In this document: one piece after another, positions 28,938 to 36,675 of the stretch
How the letters are laid out: each line of letters starts with the position of its first letter
Numbering within the stretch: the stretch's first letter is position 1
Assembly: GCA_903842595.1 (NCBI GenBank)
Contig: CAIMMO010000243.1
Location: 1-57,504, forward strand
DNA from: an uncultured Alphaproteobacteria bacterium
GTDB lineage: Bacteria; Pseudomonadota; Alphaproteobacteria; Caulobacterales; Hyphomonadaceae
Direction of reading: 5' to 3'
Length of the DNA: 57,504 bases
Program-made: the position numbers and the translations under genes
Notes under the pieces: model-generated
Database searches by the model: none
Told to the model about the DNA's origin: nothing
What the model saw: the letters and a program-made list of their open reading frames with translations, nothing else

Positions 28938-30002
28938 TCATGGCTGCCGGACCGCAGGTGTATTCACGCCGGCCGCAGCATTCTCCCGGCGGAGCTTCCA
29001 GTAGGCGTCCACGTTGCGCTGATGCTCGGCATAGGTCTCAGAGAAGAGGTGGCCGCCCCTGCCGTCAGCCATGAAGTAGATCGCCTTGCTGCTGGCGGGC
29101 TGCAGCGCTGCGCGGAGCGCGCCAGCGCCGGGATTGCAGATCGGGGTCTCAGGCAGTCCGTCGCGCTGGTAGGTATTCCAGCTGTCCTTCGTGGCCAGCT
29201 CCTTGCTCGTGATCGTGCGGCCGATCGGATAGCCCTTGGTGATGCCATAGACGATGGTGGCGTCCGCCTGCAGGCGCATGCCGGTGCGCAGGCGATTGAT
29301 GAAGGCAGCGGCAATCAAAGGCTGTTCATCAGCATTACCGCTTTCTTTCTCGATCACGGAGGCAAGGATCACCGCTTCCTTGGGCGAACTCAGCGGCAGG
29401 CCTTGCTGCCGCGACTCCCAGATCTCGGTGATCAGCGCTTCCTGAGCTTTCTTCATCCGTTCGATGACGGACTCAATCGTGTCGCCCCGCGTCACCGCAT
29501 AATCGCCGGGGAGAAGCACGCCTTCAGCCGGAACCACGGGTGGCTCCCCGACAAGCTTGTACGCATTCTGCGCGCCACCCGTGGCTTTCCATTCGCGTTC
29601 CGCCAGCAGCTTGACGATCATGTCGCTGGTCAGGCCTTCGGGTACGATGACCGCGTATTGCAGCGCCTTGCCGTCTGATAACTTCGTCACGATGTCGGCC
29701 ATGCTGGCGCCCGAGTCGATCTCGTACTCGCCGGCTTTCATCACAGGCTTTTCGCCCGCGAACTCCCGCACGCGCAGCGCGAGACGGAACTGGCCCTCAT
29801 CGGCGATGGCGCCGGCGTCCACGAGCTTGGTCGCGATGCTCTGCATGGTAGCGCCGCGCTCAATCATCACGACGCGAGGCTTTCCGTCAGCGGTGGCGGG
29901 TCCAACGCCAGCGTAGACGCCATCGAGCCAGAACCATCCGCCGGCAGCGGCGGCGATGCCGAGCAGCGCCAGCGTCAAGAGTATGCCGAATAGCTTGCCC
30001 AC
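28938..30002 (-). CDS. mltG: Endolytic murein transglycosylase
   Basis: Inner-membrane lytic transglycosylase that cuts nascent glycan strands and sets their length. The 354-residue protein has one N-terminal membrane helix (about 4-26), a LysM-like subdomain (about 60-110, LVDAGAIADEGQFRLAL), and the YceG core. The catalytic glutamate is in VILASVIEKES, followed by AAFINRLRTGMRLQADATI. Conserved SPWNTY-type region appears as DSWNTYQRDGLPETPICNPG. Sits downstream of fabF by 94 bp in the same direction. Confidence 0.94.
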   Translation of the reverse strand: MGKLFGILLTLALLGIAAAAGGWFWLDGVYAGVGPATADGKPRVVMIERGATMQSIATKLVDAGAIADEGQFRLALRVREFAGEKPVMKAGEYEIDSGASMADIVTKLSDGKALQYAVIVPEGLTSDMIVKLLAEREWKATGGAQNAYKLVGEPPVVPAEGVLLPGDYAVTRGDTIESVIERMKKAQEALITEIWESRQQGLPLSSPKEAVILASVIEKESGNADEQPLIAAAFINRLRTGMRLQADATIVYGITKGYPIGRTITSKELATKDSWNTYQRDGLPETPICNPGAGALRAALQPASSKAIYFMADGRGGHLFSETYAEHQRNVDAYWKLRRENAAAGVNTPAVRQP

Positions 30003-30096
30003 GCTCGAACTCCAGAAGCCGCCCGGCCTATCCTATGCACGAAGGCATCCCGACACGCGCCGCAGCCGATCGTCAAGGCTGAAGCCCGGCGCGTCG

Positions 30097-31380
30097 TCAG
30101 TCCAGGGCTTTGATCACCAGCGCGGCGTTCGTCCCGCCAAAGCCGAACGAATTGGACAGGGCTGCCCGAACCTTCTTCTTCACCGCCTTGTGGGGGGTGA
30201 GGTTGATCGGGGAATCGAACGACGGATTGTCGAGGTTCAGCGTTGGCGGAATGACGCCGTCGCGGATTGCAAGCACACAGAAGATCGCTTCGACGGAACC
30301 AGCGGCTCCCAGCAGGTGGCCGATGGCGGACTTGGTCGACGATAGGTGCGCTGTCGCCGCTGCATTACCCAACACGCGCGCGACGGCGCGAACCTCGATC
30401 TCGTCGCCGGCAGGCGTCGATGTGCCGTGCGCATTCACGTAGTCGATTTCGGACGCGTCGAGCCCCGAACGTTGCAGTGCAGTGCGCATCGCGCGCTCAC
30501 CGCCATCGCCAGACTCGTCGGGAGACGTGATGTGGAACGCATCGCCCGTCAGGCCATAACCGACGACTTCCGCGTAAATCTTCGCGCCCCGCTTTTTCGC
30601 GTGCTCGTATTCTTCCAGCACGACGATGCCTGCGCCTTCGCCCATAACGAAGCCGTCGCGATCCCTATCGTACGGGCGCGAAGCCCTCTCGGGCGTGTCG
30701 TTGAAACTGGTCGACATGGCGCGGCAGGCGATGAAGCCGGCATAACCGATGCGACAAACCGAGGCCTCGGCGCCGCCGGCAATCATGACATCAGCATCGC
30801 CCCACTGGATCAGGCGCATCGAGTCGCCGATGGCGTGAGCGCCTGTTGCACAAGCCGTCACCACCGCGTGGTTCGGCCCCTTGTAGCCGTACTTGATCGA
30901 GAGCTGTCCGGAGGCGAGGTTGATCAGTGCGCTCGGAATGAAGAAGGGCGAGATACGCCGAGGGCCCTTTTCGTGAAGCTCGACAGCCGTATCAGCGATC
31001 GCCTTGAGGCCGCCAATACCCGAACCGATGAGCACGCCGGTGCGCACGCGCTCTTCATAGCTTTCGGGCACCCAGCCCGCATCAGCGATGGCTTCGTCAG
31101 CCGCCGCGATTGCGTAGAGAATGAATTCGTCTACGCGACGCTGTTCCTTAGCCGACATCGTCTTGTCGGGATTGAACGAGTTGGGGTCGTCAGCCGAACC
31201 GCCGCCGCGTCCGCTTACCCACGGAACCTGTCCGCCGATCTTGCAGGCCAAGTCTCCCGTTTCGAACAGGTCGACTTTCTTAAGCCCGGACTCGCCGGCG
31301 ATGAGCTTCTTCCACGACGCTTCCCGGCCATTGGCCAGAGGCGTCACGAGTCCCATGCCGGTTATGACGACGCGCCGCAT
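30097..31380 (-). CDS. fabF: 3-oxoacyl-ACP synthase II
   Basis: Elongates acyl-ACP with malonyl-ACP. 427 residues with the thiolase-fold triad: Cys177 in VTACATGAHAIG, a histidine in NAHGTSTPAGD, and the second in TKSAIGHLLGAAG. The start MRRVVITGMGLVTP is canonical. A glycine/serine-rich insertion (VSGRGGGSADDPNSFN, about 55-70) sits in a loop region. Next to acpP (30-bp gap) as usual. Confidence 0.96.
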   Translation of the reverse strand: MRRVVITGMGLVTPLANGREASWKKLIAGESGLKKVDLFETGDLACKIGGQVPWVSGRGGGSADDPNSFNPDKTMSAKEQRRVDEFILYAIAAADEAIADAGWVPESYEERVRTGVLIGSGIGGLKAIADTAVELHEKGPRRISPFFIPSALINLASGQLSIKYGYKGPNHAVVTACATGAHAIGDSMRLIQWGDADVMIAGGAEASVCRIGYAGFIACRAMSTSFNDTPERASRPYDRDRDGFVMGEGAGIVVLEEYEHAKKRGAKIYAEVVGYGLTGDAFHITSPDESGDGGERAMRTALQRSGLDASEIDYVNAHGTSTPAGDEIEVRAVARVLGNAAATAHLSSTKSAIGHLLGAAGSVEAIFCVLAIRDGVIPPTLNLDNPSFDSPINLTPHKAVKKKVRAALSNSFGFGGTNAALVIKALD

Positions 31381-31410
31381 TTGAGAACTCCCGGCCGGAG
31401 TACGCGCCGG

Positions 31411-31644
31411 TTAGACGCGTTCCTTGATAAAGCGGACAGCGTCGCCGACGGTGCCGATCTGCTCCTGGACATCGTCCGGAATCTCGATGCCGAATTCTTC
31501 TTCGAACGCCATGACGAGTTCGACGAGGTCTAGCGAGTCGGCGCCCAGATCGTCGATGAACGAGGCTTTCTCGTTGACCTTCTCGGCGTCCACTTCCAGG
31601 CGCTCGACCACGATTTTCTTCACGCGCTCGATAACGTCGGACAT
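31411..31644 (-). CDS. acpP: Acyl carrier protein
   Basis: 77-residue acidic helical protein that carries acyl chains on a phosphopantetheine arm attached to Ser37 in [20 protein letters not shown] set the start at ATG 31644 ([16 protein letters not shown]), with GGAAGGGAATGAC upstream; the longer frame adds non-homologous residues. Located between fabG and fabF, the standard cluster order. Confidence 0.97.
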   Translation of the reverse strand: MSDVIERVKKIVVERLEVDAEKVNEKASFIDDLGADSLDLVELVMAFEEEFGIEIPDDVQEQIGTVGDAVRFIKERV

Positions 31645-31751
31645 GTCATTCCCTTCCAGAATCAAGGCCCTCACGGACCCGGAAAAACCATCGTTGCGGC
31701 GCGGTAACACGCCTGAATTTCTTTGACCATAGCCGCCAAAAGCGCGGGGGC

Positions 31752-32489
31752 CTAGATCATCGCCATGCCGCCGTTAACATGCAGGGTCTGGCCCGTCATG
31801 TAAGCGGATTCATCGGATGCGAGATAGAGCGCCGCCGCCGCGATGTCAGCCCCCGTCCCGAGCCGCCCTGCCGGAATTCCCTTCAGAAGCGCTTCTTTCT
31901 GGTCGTCCTTGAGCACATCCGTCATGGGCGTGGCGATGAAGCCAGGGGCGATGCAGTTCACGGTGATGTTCCGGCTCGCCACTTCCTGCGCCAGCGACTT
32001 GGTGAATCCGATCATCCCGGCCTTGGAGGCGGCATAGTTGGTCTGGCCGGCGTTTCCAGTAACGCCGACCACCGATGTGATTCCGATGATCCGGCCATGG
32101 CGGCGCTTCATCATCCCGCGCATGGCGGCCTTCGCCAGCCGGAAATAGGCGCCCAGATTGACGTCGAGGACGGTATCCCAGTCCTCATCCTTCATCCGCA
32201 TCAGCAGGCCGTCCTTCGTCAGGCCGGCATTCGAGACCAGAATGTCGAGGCCGCCCAGAGCCTCCTCAGCTTGTCCGACCAGGGCGGAGGTTGCAGCTGG
32301 ATCGGACAGGTTGCACGGCAGTATAGCCGGCGAACCACCGATTTCCGCAGCGGCCTTCTCGAGCGCCTCGACCCGCGTGCCGGACAGCGCCACCTTCGCG
32401 CCAGCATCGCTGAGCGCCTTGGCGATCGATCCGCCAATACCGCCCGAAGCGCCGGTGACGAGGGCACAACGGCCCGTCAGGTCGAACAT
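31752..32489 (-). CDS. fabG: 3-oxoacyl-ACP reductase
   Basis: NADPH-dependent short-chain dehydrogenase reducing 3-oxoacyl-ACP. From ATG 32489 it is 245 residues, with the Rossmann motif TGASGGIG at 12-19, NAG at 87-89, and the triad Ser139, Tyr152, Lys156 (NYAASKAG). The C-terminus [21 protein letters not shown] is typical FabG. The longer upstream frame runs through an intergenic repeat and is excluded. Confidence 0.96.
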   Translation of the reverse strand: MFDLTGRCALVTGASGGIGGSIAKALSDAGAKVALSGTRVEALEKAAAEIGGSPAILPCNLSDPAATSALVGQAEEALGGLDILVSNAGLTKDGLLMRMKDEDWDTVLDVNLGAYFRLAKAAMRGMMKRRHGRIIGITSVVGVTGNAGQTNYAASKAGMIGFTKSLAQEVASRNITVNCIAPGFIATPMTDVLKDDQKEALLKGIPAGRLGTGADIAAAALYLASDESAYMTGQTLHVNGGMAMI

Positions 32490-32512
32490 CTGTATCTCCA
32501 GATCAACGTATT

Positions 32513-32570
32513 CATTCTCGGGCGCGAACCGAGAATCTCGGTTCGCACCGTGAAGGCTTATCCGAGAATG
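32513..32570. repeat. Nested inverted repeats between fabD and fabG
   Basis: The 91-bp fabD-fabG gap holds overlapping palindromes: ATTCTCGG (32514-32521) / CCGAGAAT (32529-32536), GCGAACCGAGA (32524-32534) / TCTCGGTTCGC (32536-32546), and a further CCGAGAATG copy at 32562-32570 that can pair with 32513-32521. The arrangement allows two mutually exclusive hairpins. This looks like a dispersed intergenic repeat, similar in style to those of other alphaproteobacteria, or an attenuator between two cotranscribed genes. Confidence 0.7.
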
Positions 32571-32580
32571 ACGGCGATGG

Positions 32581-33540
32581 TCACGCCAAACTCTTCGCAA
32601 ACGCTTCCAGGTCACCGGGCACGTTGAGCGCCATCGTCTCTGCGTCCGGCGCATTCCGCTTCACCATGCCGGACAGCTGCTTGCCGGCCCCGGTCTCGAC
32701 GAATTTCACCACGCCGCCGCCCACGTCCGGCGCCTCGGCCATCCACTGGATGCTCTCTCGCCAGCGCACGCGACCGGTGACCTGCTCGACCAAAAGCCGG
32801 CGGATGTCCACGGGCTCGTCGACGGGGCGCGCCGTGACGTTGGCGACAACCGGCACGACCGGTCTGTTGATCTTCGCAGCAGCGAGCGCCTTCTCCATCT
32901 CGATAGCCGCCGGCGCCATCAGCGGCGAGTGGAAGGGCGCGGAAACCGGCAGTGATATTGCCTTCACGCCTTTCGCCTTGGCGGCGGCAATCGCCGCCTC
33001 GACGCCCGCCTTCGTGCCTGAAATGACGACGTTTCCGTTGTTGTTGTCGTTAGCGACCACCACCGTTCCCGCCGCCGCCCCCTCCAGCACGATGGCCTCG
33101 GCGATCTCCACGTCGACCTTGCCGATCAGGGCTGCCATTGCGCCCTGACCTACAGGAACAGCGGCCTGCATTGCCTCGCCACGCTTGCGCAGCAGTCTTG
33201 CCGCATCGGTGATCGAGAGCGCCCCAGCGGCTGCGAGCGCGGAGTATTCGCCGAGCGAATGCCCCGCCACGAATGCCGCCTGGGAGATCTTCACGCCAAA
33301 CCCGGTCTCTAGCGCCTGGACCGCTGCAAGACTGACCGCCATAAGCGCGGGTTGCGCGTTCGCCGTCAGCGTCAGCACCTCTATAGGCCCGCCCCAGATG
33401 AGGTCCGACAGCTTTTCGCCAAGCGCCGCGTCCACTTCGTCAAACACCGCCTTCGCGGCCGGAAAAGCATCCGCAAGTTCCTTGCCCATGCCGACAGCCT
33501 GCGAGCCCTGGCCGGGGAAGATGAAAGCGATGCGGGACAT
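32581..33540 (-). CDS. fabD: Malonyl-CoA:ACP transacylase
   Basis: Loads malonyl groups onto ACP for fatty-acid synthesis. The 319-residue protein has FPGQGSQAVGMGKEL at the start, the nucleophile Ser95 in GHSLGEYSAL, and the histidine in SAPFHSPLM. First gene of the minus-strand run fabD-fabG-acpP-fabF-mltG-yicC-gmk. A GGAAAAC/GTTTTCC inverted repeat (33541-33547 / 33573-33579) lies directly upstream of its start codon. Confidence 0.95.
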   Translation of the reverse strand: MSRIAFIFPGQGSQAVGMGKELADAFPAAKAVFDEVDAALGEKLSDLIWGGPIEVLTLTANAQPALMAVSLAAVQALETGFGVKISQAAFVAGHSLGEYSALAAAGALSITDAARLLRKRGEAMQAAVPVGQGAMAALIGKVDVEIAEAIVLEGAAAGTVVVANDNNNGNVVISGTKAGVEAAIAAAKAKGVKAISLPVSAPFHSPLMAPAAIEMEKALAAAKINRPVVPVVANVTARPVDEPVDIRRLLVEQVTGRVRWRESIQWMAEAPDVGGGVVKFVETGAGKQLSGMVKRNAPDAETMALNVPGDLEAFAKSLA

Positions 33541-33723
33541 GGAAAACGCCTTGGAATCAGGAAGGAGAGCTGGTTTTCCTATGAACTGGGGCGATTGGGC
33601 GCAAGGAGAACGGTCATTGGCCCTCTGGAGCGCTTGATTTCGGGCCTTTTTCCTGTAATGAGCGCGGCTCGCAAAGAGAGGCGGTCCCGAGGCTCATTCG
33701 AGCTCAAGGGATCCATCGTCGCC

Positions 33724-33760
33724 AGTCCGCCCTTCGGACTGACTGCGCCGCCCCTCGCAG
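33724..33760 (+). promoter_or_regulatory. Structured leader ahead of rpsF, possibly an S6:S18-type autoregulatory element
   Basis: Two hairpins stand directly before rpsF: AGTCCG (33724-33729) / CGGACT (33735-33740) with a CCCTT loop, then CTGCG (33743-33747) / CGCAG (33756-33760) whose loop begins CCG. The ribosome site GGGA follows and ATG is at 33773. In many bacteria an S6:S18 complex binds a leader with an exposed CCG and represses its own operon. The resemblance here is by eye only; the second hairpin could also just occlude the ribosome site. Confidence 0.4.
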
Positions 33761-33772
33761 AAGGGATAAAAA

Positions 33773-34252
33773 ATGGCACTTTACGAACACGTGGTCGTGA
33801 CGCGACCCGATATTTCCCCACAACAGGTCGACGCGCTGGTGGAAGACATCACCAGGATCGTCACCGAAGGCAAAGGCAAGGTCGAGAAGTCAGAATACTG
33901 GGGCCTGCGCAACCTGTCCTACCCGATCAAGAAATCCCGCAAGGCGCATTATTCTCTTCTGAACATCGATGCCCCCGGCCCGGTGATCCACGAGATCGAG
34001 CGCCGTCACCGCATCAACGAAGACGTGCTGCGCTTCCTGACCGTGAAGGTCGAAGAACTGCAGGCCGAACCTTCGCCCGTCATCGCCCGCAAGGACCGTG
34101 ACGACCGCAAGCGCGACCGTGACGACTTCGGCGGCGGCGGCGGCTTCTCGGGCGGCGGCTTCCGTGGCGGCGACGACCGTCCGCCCCGCGGCGACCGTCC
34201 CCCCCGTGAAGATCGTGGCGATCGTCCGCCCCGTCCGCCGCGTGACCGGTAG
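33773..34252 (+). CDS. rpsF: 30S ribosomal protein S6
   Basis: 159 residues. The core (1-100) is standard S6: [35 protein letters not shown] and the [10 protein letters not shown] strand. The rest is an unusually long tail of alternating Arg/Asp then Gly- and Arg/Pro-rich sequence ([20 protein letters not shown] and so on), where most S6 proteins end near 100-135. S6 binds S18 in the 30S platform. First gene of rpsF-rpsR-rplI. Confidence 0.96.
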   Translation: MALYEHVVVTRPDISPQQVDALVEDITRIVTEGKGKVEKSEYWGLRNLSYPIKKSRKAHYSLLNIDAPGPVIHEIERRHRINEDVLRFLTVKVEELQAEPSPVIARKDRDDRKRDRDDFGGGGGFSGGGFRGGDDRPPRGDRPPREDRGDRPPRPPRDR

Positions 34253-34263
34253 GAGCAACGCAC

Positions 34264-34524
34264 ATGGCACAAGTCAAAGTCAATATCGCCAACCTGCCGT
34301 CGCGCCGCCCGTTCGGCCGCCGTCGCAAGGTCTGCCCGTTCTCTGGCGCTGATGCCCCAGCGATCGACTACAAGGACGTGAAGCTGCTCCAGCGCTACAT
34401 CTCGGAGAAGGGCAAGATCGTCCCCGCCCGGATCACCGCGGTGTCGGCCAAGAAACAGCGCCTCCTTAGCCAAGCGATCAAGCGCGCGCGGCACCTGTCG
34501 CTGCTTCCGTATCTCGTGAAATAG
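34264..34524 (+). CDS. rpsR: 30S ribosomal protein S18
   Basis: 86 residues with [19 protein letters not shown] and [27 protein letters not shown], the S18 signatures. Only one cysteine of the zinc-type CPFC motif is present (CPFS), so this is the zinc-independent form. Strong TAGGAG site upstream, 11 bp after rpsF. Confidence 0.96.
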   Translation: MAQVKVNIANLPSRRPFGRRRKVCPFSGADAPAIDYKDVKLLQRYISEKGKIVPARITAVSAKKQRLLSQAIKRARHLSLLPYLVK

Positions 34525-34537
34525 GAGGAAACACCCT

Positions 34538-35125
34538 ATGGACGTTATCCTCCTTGAACGCGTGGAAAACCTCGGCGCCATCGGCGACGTGGTTAAAGTG
34601 AAGAACGGGTTCGCCCGCAACTTCCTTCTCCCGCAGCACAAGGCTCTCCTCGCCACCGACGCCAACAAGGCCCGGTTCGAGCGCGAGCGCGCTGCGATCG
34701 AAGCCCGCAATGAGAAAGCCAAGGCAGCAGCGCAAGGCGAAGGCCAGGCGCTGGACGGCACGACCTACGTGCTGATCCGCCAGGCCGGCGAAACCGGCCA
34801 GCTGTACGGCTCGGTTGCCGCCCGCGATATCGCGGACGCGATCAACGCCGCCGGCCACAAGGTCGAGCGCAAGCACGTGGCGATCCAGCAGCCGATCAAG
34901 ACAATCGGCATGCACGACGTCACGATCCGCCTGCACCCGGAAGTCGCCCTCAAAGTGACGCTCAACGTCGCCCGCTCGCCGGACGAAGCTGAACGTCAGG
35001 CCAAGGGCGAGAACGTCATCGCTGCCGGCCAGGCTGCTGACCGTGCGGCCGACATCGAAGCCGCTCAGGAAATCGCCGCCGCCGCACAGGCCGCCGGTTT
35101 CGACCGCGGCCCGATCGACGGCTGA
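34538..35125 (+). CDS. rplI: 50S ribosomal protein L9
   Basis: 195 residues. The N-terminal rRNA-binding domain starts MDVILLERVENLGAIGDVV with the KNGFARNFLLPQHKAL motif, a long connecting helix follows, and the C-terminal domain ends near 150 with HPEVALKVTLNVARS. An alanine/acid-rich tail of about 45 residues is typical of alphaproteobacterial L9. AGGAGG lies 9 bases before the ATG. Last gene before a clear terminator. Confidence 0.96.
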   Translation: MDVILLERVENLGAIGDVVKVKNGFARNFLLPQHKALLATDANKARFERERAAIEARNEKAKAAAQGEGQALDGTTYVLIRQAGETGQLYGSVAARDIADAINAAGHKVERKHVAIQQPIKTIGMHDVTIRLHPEVALKVTLNVARSPDEAERQAKGENVIAAGQAADRAADIEAAQEIAAAAQAAGFDRGPIDG

Positions 35126-35153
35126 TCCGGCCTCAACTGCTCAAACGAAAAAA

Positions 35154-35183
35154 GGCCCGCTGGAAACAGCGGGCCTTTTGCTT
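35154..35183 (+). terminator. Rho-independent terminator of rpsF-rpsR-rplI
   Basis: GGCCCGCTG (35154-35162), loop GAAA, CAGCGGGCC (35167-35175), then TTTTGCTTT. An A-run precedes the stem. Perfect 9-bp GC-rich stem. Confidence 0.9.
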
Positions 35184-35358
35184 TGTGCAGGACGCGATTT
35201 GCTCGAAAAAAAGTCACTGATCGAATTTTCTGCCTATTTATTTGGCGTCTCGTTCGGTACGAACAATCTCACGCTCAACCTATGGGCGCGAATCTATCGA
35301 TCCGCCTAAACAACGGGCATCGCCGCGATAGTCGGCGGACACCTCTTGAGGGGATCCT

Positions 35359-36666
35359 ATGACCATACTGAAAGCCGGCCGCGCTGCGGCCGCTGGCCTT
35401 GCCATCTCCTTTCTGACCGCCCCTGCAGCTTTCGCCGAGACCAACAGTGGCGACACTGCCTGGGTTCTCACGGCAACTGCGCTTGTGTTGTTGATGACGC
35501 TGCCGGCGCTGGCCCTGTTCTACGGTGGACTGGTGCAGTCGAAGAACGTGCTCTCCGTGCTGTCGCAGTGCGTCGTGATAGCCTGCCTGATGTCGCTGCT
35601 CTGGTTCTTCGTCGGCTATGCCATCGCGTTCGGCGACGGCGGCGCGGGTAACGCCTTCTGGGGTGGGCTGGACAAGGCGTTCCTGAACGGTGTCACGGTG
35701 GATAGCGAGACCGGCACGATCCCGGAATCCGTGTTCTTCATGTTCCAGATGACGTTCGCCATCATCACGCCCGCGCTGATCGTGGGCGCCTATCCGGAGC
35801 GTGCGGGATTTGCCTACGTCCTTATCTTTTCATCCGCCTGGATGCTCCTGGTCTACGCGCCTGTGTGCCACTGGGTCTGGGCGTCAGGCGGGTGGCTGTT
35901 CGAACAGGGCGTGCGCGATTTTGCGGGCGGCCTTGTCGTCCACGCAACCGCTGGATCTTCGGCGCTGGTGATCGCCACGGTCGTCGGCAAGCGGAAGCAC
36001 TTCCCGCACGAGATGCGCCCGCCACACAGCCCCGTGCTGGTGATGATCGGCGCGGCAATGTTGTGGGTCGGCTGGTATGGCTTCAACGCAGGTTCTGCTC
36101 TGAGCGCTGGGCAATCCGCTGGAAACGCGATGCTGGTCACTCACCTCTCTGCTTCTGCTGCGGCGCTCACCTGGATGGCGATCGAATGGATCAGGTTCGG
36201 CCGCCCCGGTCTTGTCGGAACGGTTACGGGCCTGATCGCAGGTCTTGCCACGATCACTCCTGCAGCCGGATCGGTCGGGCCGATGGGCGCCGTGATCATC
36301 GGCGTGCTGGCCTCTGCGGTCTGCTTCTACGCAGTCACGCTGATCCGCACGATGTTGAAGATCGACGACAGCCTCGACGTGTTCGCGGTCCACGGCGTCG
36401 GCGGCATTCTCGGCGTTCTCATTCTGCCGTTCCTCGCAACGCTTGGCCCCCTCGCGCCGGGCATCGGCGACGCCACGCTTGCTCAACAGGCCTGGGTCCA
36501 GGTGCAAGGCGTGTTCGCCGTCGTGGCCTGGTCGGTGATCGTCACATTCGCCATCGCAAAGGCCACCGCGTTCCTGGTCAGCGCCCGCGCCAGGCCTGAG
36601 GCGGAAGTCGAGGGGCTCGACATGCATGTCCATGGCGAACGCGCCTGGCATGGCATCGGCGGCTAG
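35359..36666 (+). CDS. amtB: Ammonium transporter AmtB
   Basis: Inner-membrane trimeric ammonium channel. The 435-residue protein has a signal peptide (1-26, ending PAAFA) and eleven membrane helices. The conserved pore histidines are His195 (GGLVVHATAG) and His345 (VFAVHGVGG). The SKNVLSVLSQ and DxxP-type landmarks match Amt/AmtB. The C-terminal tail EGLDMHVHGERAW is the usual cytosolic end that contacts PII. Neither glnK nor glnB is adjacent. GAGGGG lies about 8 bases before the ATG. Upstream I see a GTTCG-GTA-CGAAC palindrome (35252-35264) but no convincing sigma-54 site. Confidence 0.95.
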   Translation: MTILKAGRAAAAGLAISFLTAPAAFAETNSGDTAWVLTATALVLLMTLPALALFYGGLVQSKNVLSVLSQCVVIACLMSLLWFFVGYAIAFGDGGAGNAFWGGLDKAFLNGVTVDSETGTIPESVFFMFQMTFAIITPALIVGAYPERAGFAYVLIFSSAWMLLVYAPVCHWVWASGGWLFEQGVRDFAGGLVVHATAGSSALVIATVVGKRKHFPHEMRPPHSPVLVMIGAAMLWVGWYGFNAGSALSAGQSAGNAMLVTHLSASAAALTWMAIEWIRFGRPGLVGTVTGLIAGLATITPAAGSVGPMGAVIIGVLASAVCFYAVTLIRTMLKIDDSLDVFAVHGVGGILGVLILPFLATLGPLAPGIGDATLAQQAWVQVQGVFAVVAWSVIVTFAIAKATAFLVSARARPEAEVEGLDMHVHGERAWHGIGG

Positions 36667-36675
36667 GTCAGGCAG

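Noticed and set aside
35222-35275. Sigma-54 promoter before amtB
   Set aside because: GG is followed by GG, not GC, at the right distance, so the -12 element is missing.
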